NCBI GenBank assembly: GCA_011524785.1
Contig: WTJQ01000344.1
Coordinates: forward strand, 1 to 5,719
Reading direction: 5' to 3'
DNA: 5,719 nt
DNA from: Planctomycetota bacterium
Lineage (GTDB): Bacteria; Planctomycetota; UBA1135; GCA-002686595
Positions 5,649 to 5,719 of this stretch are shown piece by piece (the stretch's first letter is position 1; the number at the start of each line of letters is the position of its first letter). Under the pieces are notes generated by a model. That model searched no databases. It saw nothing but the letters and a program-made list of their open reading frames with translations, and had not been told where the DNA came from. Position numbers and translations under genes: made by a program.

Positions 5649-5719
5649 CCAGGTGTGCGGCTCCGCAGGCTCAGCGGTTGGTGATCGCCAGCGTCCAGGT
5701 GTTGAGTGCCGTTGCGTGC
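5583..5719. repeat. Direct repeat, copy B (ends at the window edge)
   Basis: This is the partner of 1173-1309, in the same orientation. Positions 5671-5719 reproduce on the minus strand the last 15 codons (ending NTWTLAITNR) and stop of the peptidase-cyclase gene, so a second copy of that gene end, or a join to it, lies at the edge. The identity is exact for 55 bases and runs to the last base of the window. The diverged 82 bases overlap the first codons assigned to the cytochrome fragment. Confidence 0.85.
5585..5659 (-). other. Long inverted repeat within copy B
   Basis: Arms of 17 bases, CGCACACCTTGTTGATG at 5585-5601 and CATCAACCAGGTGTGCG at 5643-5659, pair with one mismatch (5594/5650). 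The pairing register is exactly that of the hairpin at 1175-1249 shifted by 4410. Relative to that hairpin, the pairs 1176/1248 and 1186/1238 have both partners changed so that pairing is kept (C-G to G-C, and C-G to T-A). Confidence 0.75.

Overview
This is a GC-rich bacterial segment. Its layout suggests a Planctomycetota-like or similar environmental lineage. The clues are lipoprotein-type export signals, a squalene-cyclase-like repeat domain of the kind common in planctomycetes, a BlaI/M56 regulatory pair, a RoxA-like cytochrome fragment, and weak or absent Shine-Dalgarno sequences. The taxonomic guess is inference only. I see no tRNA, rRNA, CRISPR array, transposase or integrase.

Layout. 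Positions 16-984 (minus) encode a predicted secreted or lipid-anchored endonuclease/exonuclease/phosphatase-fold (EEP) hydrolase with all catalytic motifs present. Positions 985-1260 are non-coding and hold a long hairpin just after the stop of the next gene. Positions 1261-3926 (minus) are a two-gene operon: a BlaI/MecI-type repressor (3537-3926) overlaps by 4 bp a BlaR1/M56-type membrane metallopeptidase (1261-3540). In the peptidase, the place where BlaR1 carries its penicillin-binding sensor is taken by a roughly 330-residue squalene-cyclase/prenyltransferase-like alpha-repeat domain. Positions 3927-4130 are a divergent control region with a textbook BlaI-type dyad (TACA-N2-TGTA) over a candidate promoter, and a second palindrome beside it. 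Positions 4131-5069 (plus) encode a predicted lipoprotein of a family I cannot name, with a calcium-loop-like Asp motif. Positions 5148-5648 (minus) hold the C-terminal part of a RoxA-like cytochrome c protein with no haem-binding CXXCH in view.

How the parts may work together. By analogy with BlaI/BlaR1 and MecI/MecR1, the extracytoplasmic domain would sense a signal, activate the cytoplasmic-side HELAH protease and relieve repression by the BlaI-like protein at the dyad at 3974-3991. The dyad lies between the repressor operon and the divergent lipoprotein gene, so that gene is the most obvious local candidate target. The sensor domain argues against beta-lactam sensing.

The most puzzling structure is a direct repeat. 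Positions 1173-1309 recur, gapless at an offset of 4410, at 5583-5719, the very end of the window. The last 55 bases are identical and the preceding 82 are about 68% identical by my count. Both copies contain a long inverted repeat in the same register, and two stem pairs have changed in a compensatory way. This may mark a structured element placed after the peptidase-cyclase gene, a duplicated or circular 4.4-kb unit, or strain variation joined at a contig end. A shared exact block of 55 bases at the sequence end is also what a k=55 assembly graph would leave, so an assembly origin must be excluded first.
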